From Turbatrix aceti (taxonomy: Eukaryota; Nematoda; Chromadorea; Rhabditida; Panagrolaimidae), in NCBI GenBank assembly GCA_963969345.1, contig OZ017766.1, positions 1 to 64,000 on the forward strand: a DNA stretch of 64,000 nucleotides, in the 5' to 3' direction. A model generated the notes under the pieces. It saw nothing but the letters and a program-made list of their open reading frames with translations, did no database searches and was not told where the DNA came from. The position numbers and the translations under genes are program-made. Numbering within the stretch: position 1 is the first letter of the stretch; each line of letters begins with the position of its first letter. Below are positions 61,770 to 64,000 of this stretch, in pieces.

Positions 61770-62729
61770 TTATTCGTGAGGAAAAGAGCTGAAAAATTTT
61801 TTACAGGGGTTTTTATAGACTGGGAATACAATGTCGTTATCAGCTTTGTTTTATCTTTACTGTAAGTGCCACTTTTAGGCTAAATTTTTTGTTTTTTTGG
61901 CTCCCATAGATTGGGTTTTCTGAGGTGCCAACATTGTTATAGACTATCTTTTTCCCCGTGTTTTGACGCTTCGAATGATGTATAACACAAAATTTTAAAA
62001 GGGGGATAAAGTTATCATTTGAACAATTTTTGCCGCGCACTCGAGTAAAAAGCGCGCGACAGTCTCTTTTTCGCCTCGCTGGTCGAAAAAGTGATGCGCG
62101 CGCAAGTAACAGGAGTCGACTTTGAAAAATTGCCCTAAAGCCAGTTTTTGTTTTTAATGATTGCGGTTACTTTGCTGTGTTTGGGCATGTCCCAAAGATT
62201 GTTCTAAGCTACTTGTGCGCTTTATTGCATAAGTTTCCGATCAGTTACGGCATTTGAAAGTTCATGTTTCTTTTGTTGCCTGCAGCACGGCGCAAAATTA
62301 ACCAATAAAAAGGAAAAATGGCTGAAAACAATCTTTGGGACATGCCCAAACTGAATAAAATGATCGCCAGCATTAAGAACAAGAACTGGCTTCAGGACAA
62401 TTTTTCAAAGTCGACTTCTGTTACGTGCGCGCGCATCACTTTTTCGACCAGCGAGGCGAAAAAAACAACTTTATCCAACTTTTAAAATTTTGTGTTATAC
62501 ATCATTCGAGGCGTCAAAACACGGGGGAAAAGATAGGCTATAACAATGTTGGCACCTCTGAAAACCCCATCTATGGTAGCCAAAAAACCAAAAAATTTAG
62601 CCTAAAAGTGGCACTTAACGATAAACGATAAAAAAAATTTCCTAGGGGTGTGGAACAATTCTGGCTCAAAACATTTGAAAGTGTAAAAAAGCCTTGTCCT
62701 CGGTCCAAAATCCTGTCGTAGACTGCCTC
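61770..62729. mobile_element. Long-armed hairpin element (F4), left end lost
   Basis: The right terminus CCTGTCGTAGACTGCCTC is followed by TTAA (62730-62733). Both arms are recognisable by shared words with F1 and F3 (tttcccc gtgttttgacgc; aagtggcactta), pairing around 62270. The left arm begins abruptly near 61770 without its terminus. Confidence 0.8.
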
Positions 62730-62733
62730 TTAA

Positions 62734-64000
62734 ACCCCAAAATTATACAAAAAAATAATAGTAATTGTTTTTTGATTTTTTACTCGAAACCAAATGTATA
62801 CATCAAATCTGAGATGCGAGAGGAATCGGTGACGCGACTTGACTTGACCAGGCAGAAATGCAGCTTGGTGTAAGCGAACGAAGACAAAATTAAATATATA
62901 GATATATACATATATGTCTACGCAAACGTCAACGCAGGCATTTCAACATAGATAATAATAATAAAACTCGCAGTGTACGTACAGCAGTCAGAAATTAATA
63001 AACAAAACGCATCATATTTAACGGCGGACATACCAAAATTAACACCAATTTATTCTGTCAAAACAGAATCTTGTCAAAACATAATAATTTTTGCAAAATT
63101 GATAAAAAATTATAACTGGCCCCCTTTTTTGTCTAGATACCGACAAAAATCCGTGGAAAAAAAGTGCGAAGAAAACACCGATTGCATAAACATGCAACGT
63201 GTGCGCCACGCCGTACTAATCATTCACCAAATGCGCCTCAAAGGGATAAAGCAAGACCGGGCATGCCTCCAACTCCCCTTACTGGTCAGAAGCAGCTTAT
63301 TGCCCTCGCGGAACTATTGCACCTCGATGGATGAGAGATAAGAAACATTGCAAATTAAAAATTCCACCTATTATTATTGTCGGGATAAACAGAAACGCCG
63401 TCGTGTACGCAATCAAAATACAAAATAAAGCGTTGACTAATGTTAATCTGTCATTAGCTAACTAAGCCAAACTTTTTCATTTGGTAAAAAATATTTTCTA
63501 GATAAGATTATCATAACGATGATAACTGAGAAAATAGTATGCGATTATGCGTCACCAGAATCTACGGCTCTGATGAGTTTTCTGACTATTGCGCTTGGTG
63601 ATTTGAAGAAAAGGAGCATAGACATCAATACCTTGCACGCAACATGTAAACTTAACAAGAAAACTAATTTTTTTGCAGTCGTAAAATTAACTTTCTATAA
63701 TAAGTAAAAAATTGGTTTCTATATATTTAAAAATATTCAGGTACAGCCACGTATGTTCAAGAATTCCGGCATCAAAAATTCTAAATTCTACTAAAGGTGA
63801 GCTTCAATTCTGAACTTCATGTTTATTTATAACACGACCAGCAACAAGACCGCAAAAAAGTGTCACCAAATTGCCTTGATTTTTCTAGTCTCCTGTTTAC
63901 GTGGATTTTTGTTGATTTTTGCAAACCGAACCCGAAATTTTCGGGTACCCGATCCGGACCCGGACCCGAAACCGATCCGAAATTCCGGGTATTTCGGGTC
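62734..64000. other. Right-end non-coding region with possible exon
   Basis: Mostly AT-rich. A plus-strand open stretch at 63510-63641 (peptide SPESTALMSFLTIALGDL) ends at a GTAAAC donor-like site. 63742-63796 lies between TTCAG and GTGAGC like an exon. The two do not extend an open frame when joined, so no gene is claimed. From about 63927 to the window end, words such as cgggtacccgatccggaccc resemble the start of another palindromic-word MITE. Confidence 0.3.

Noticed and set aside
62973..63341. 122-residue plus-strand ORF
   Set aside because: No recognisable domain. An alternative frame after an internal acceptor is equally open and more protein-like, so neither is supported.

Overview
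This is nuclear DNA from a metazoan, most likely a nematode. The genes carry short GT-AG introns with T-rich acceptors. The heme peroxidase has the nematode-type layout of an N-terminal ShK domain plus an animal peroxidase domain. One repeat cluster is built from TTAGGC, the nematode telomere unit. Species cannot be told from the sequence alone.

Layout. 1-3240: minus-strand rDNA (partial 28S, ITS2, 5.8S, ITS1) that stops inside ITS1 with no 18S. 3.2-4.8 kb: repeats, including a 146-bp tandem repeat. 4.9-7.4 kb (-): a CHERP-like SURP/CID splicing-factor gene that looks broken. 8.35-10.4 kb (+): myeloid leukemia factor (MLF). 12-20.8 kb (-): a Rab11-FIP3/4 (Nuf-like) coiled-coil gene whose introns are full of transposons. 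25.3-26.5 kb (+): a Rab6-like GTPase. 28.1-30.1 kb (-): an ABCG (white-type) half transporter. 30.3-32.9 kb (-): paraplegin (SPG7), a mitochondrial m-AAA protease, 154 bp upstream of the ABCG gene and possibly in an operon with it. 33-38.4 kb: a block of nested transposons. 41.2-45.6 kb (+): the ShK-peroxidase. 49.1-55.1 kb or beyond (-): a RhoGAP gene. 55-64 kb: mostly non-coding, with a few doubtful exons and repeats.

The main theme of the non-coding DNA is non-autonomous transposons. At least twelve elements from about nine sequence families are bounded by 8-bp target duplications readable directly in the sequence. Most have termini of the CAGRGTT...AACYCTG or TAGRGTT...AACTCTA kind, and bodies made of short reiterated words (GAGCCGAGC, GGGGAATCCCC, GACTC, AGATCAGATC, CCCCCGACC, ATAACCG). 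This fits hAT-like MITEs. A second group consists of 1.1-1.5-kb long-armed hairpins at TTAA, fitting piggyBac-like MITEs. Elements are nested up to three deep. Three lie against genes in informative ways: one splits the SURP exon of the CHERP-like gene, one sits exactly on the stop codon of the Rab gene, and one lies just past the poly(A) signal of the peroxidase gene.

Gene models below were assembled by hand from splice signals and reading-frame phase. The Rab, ABCG, SPG7, MLF and peroxidase models close in frame. The RhoGAP model is in frame but its 5' end is unknown. The FIP model has an unresolved junction and no certain first exon.
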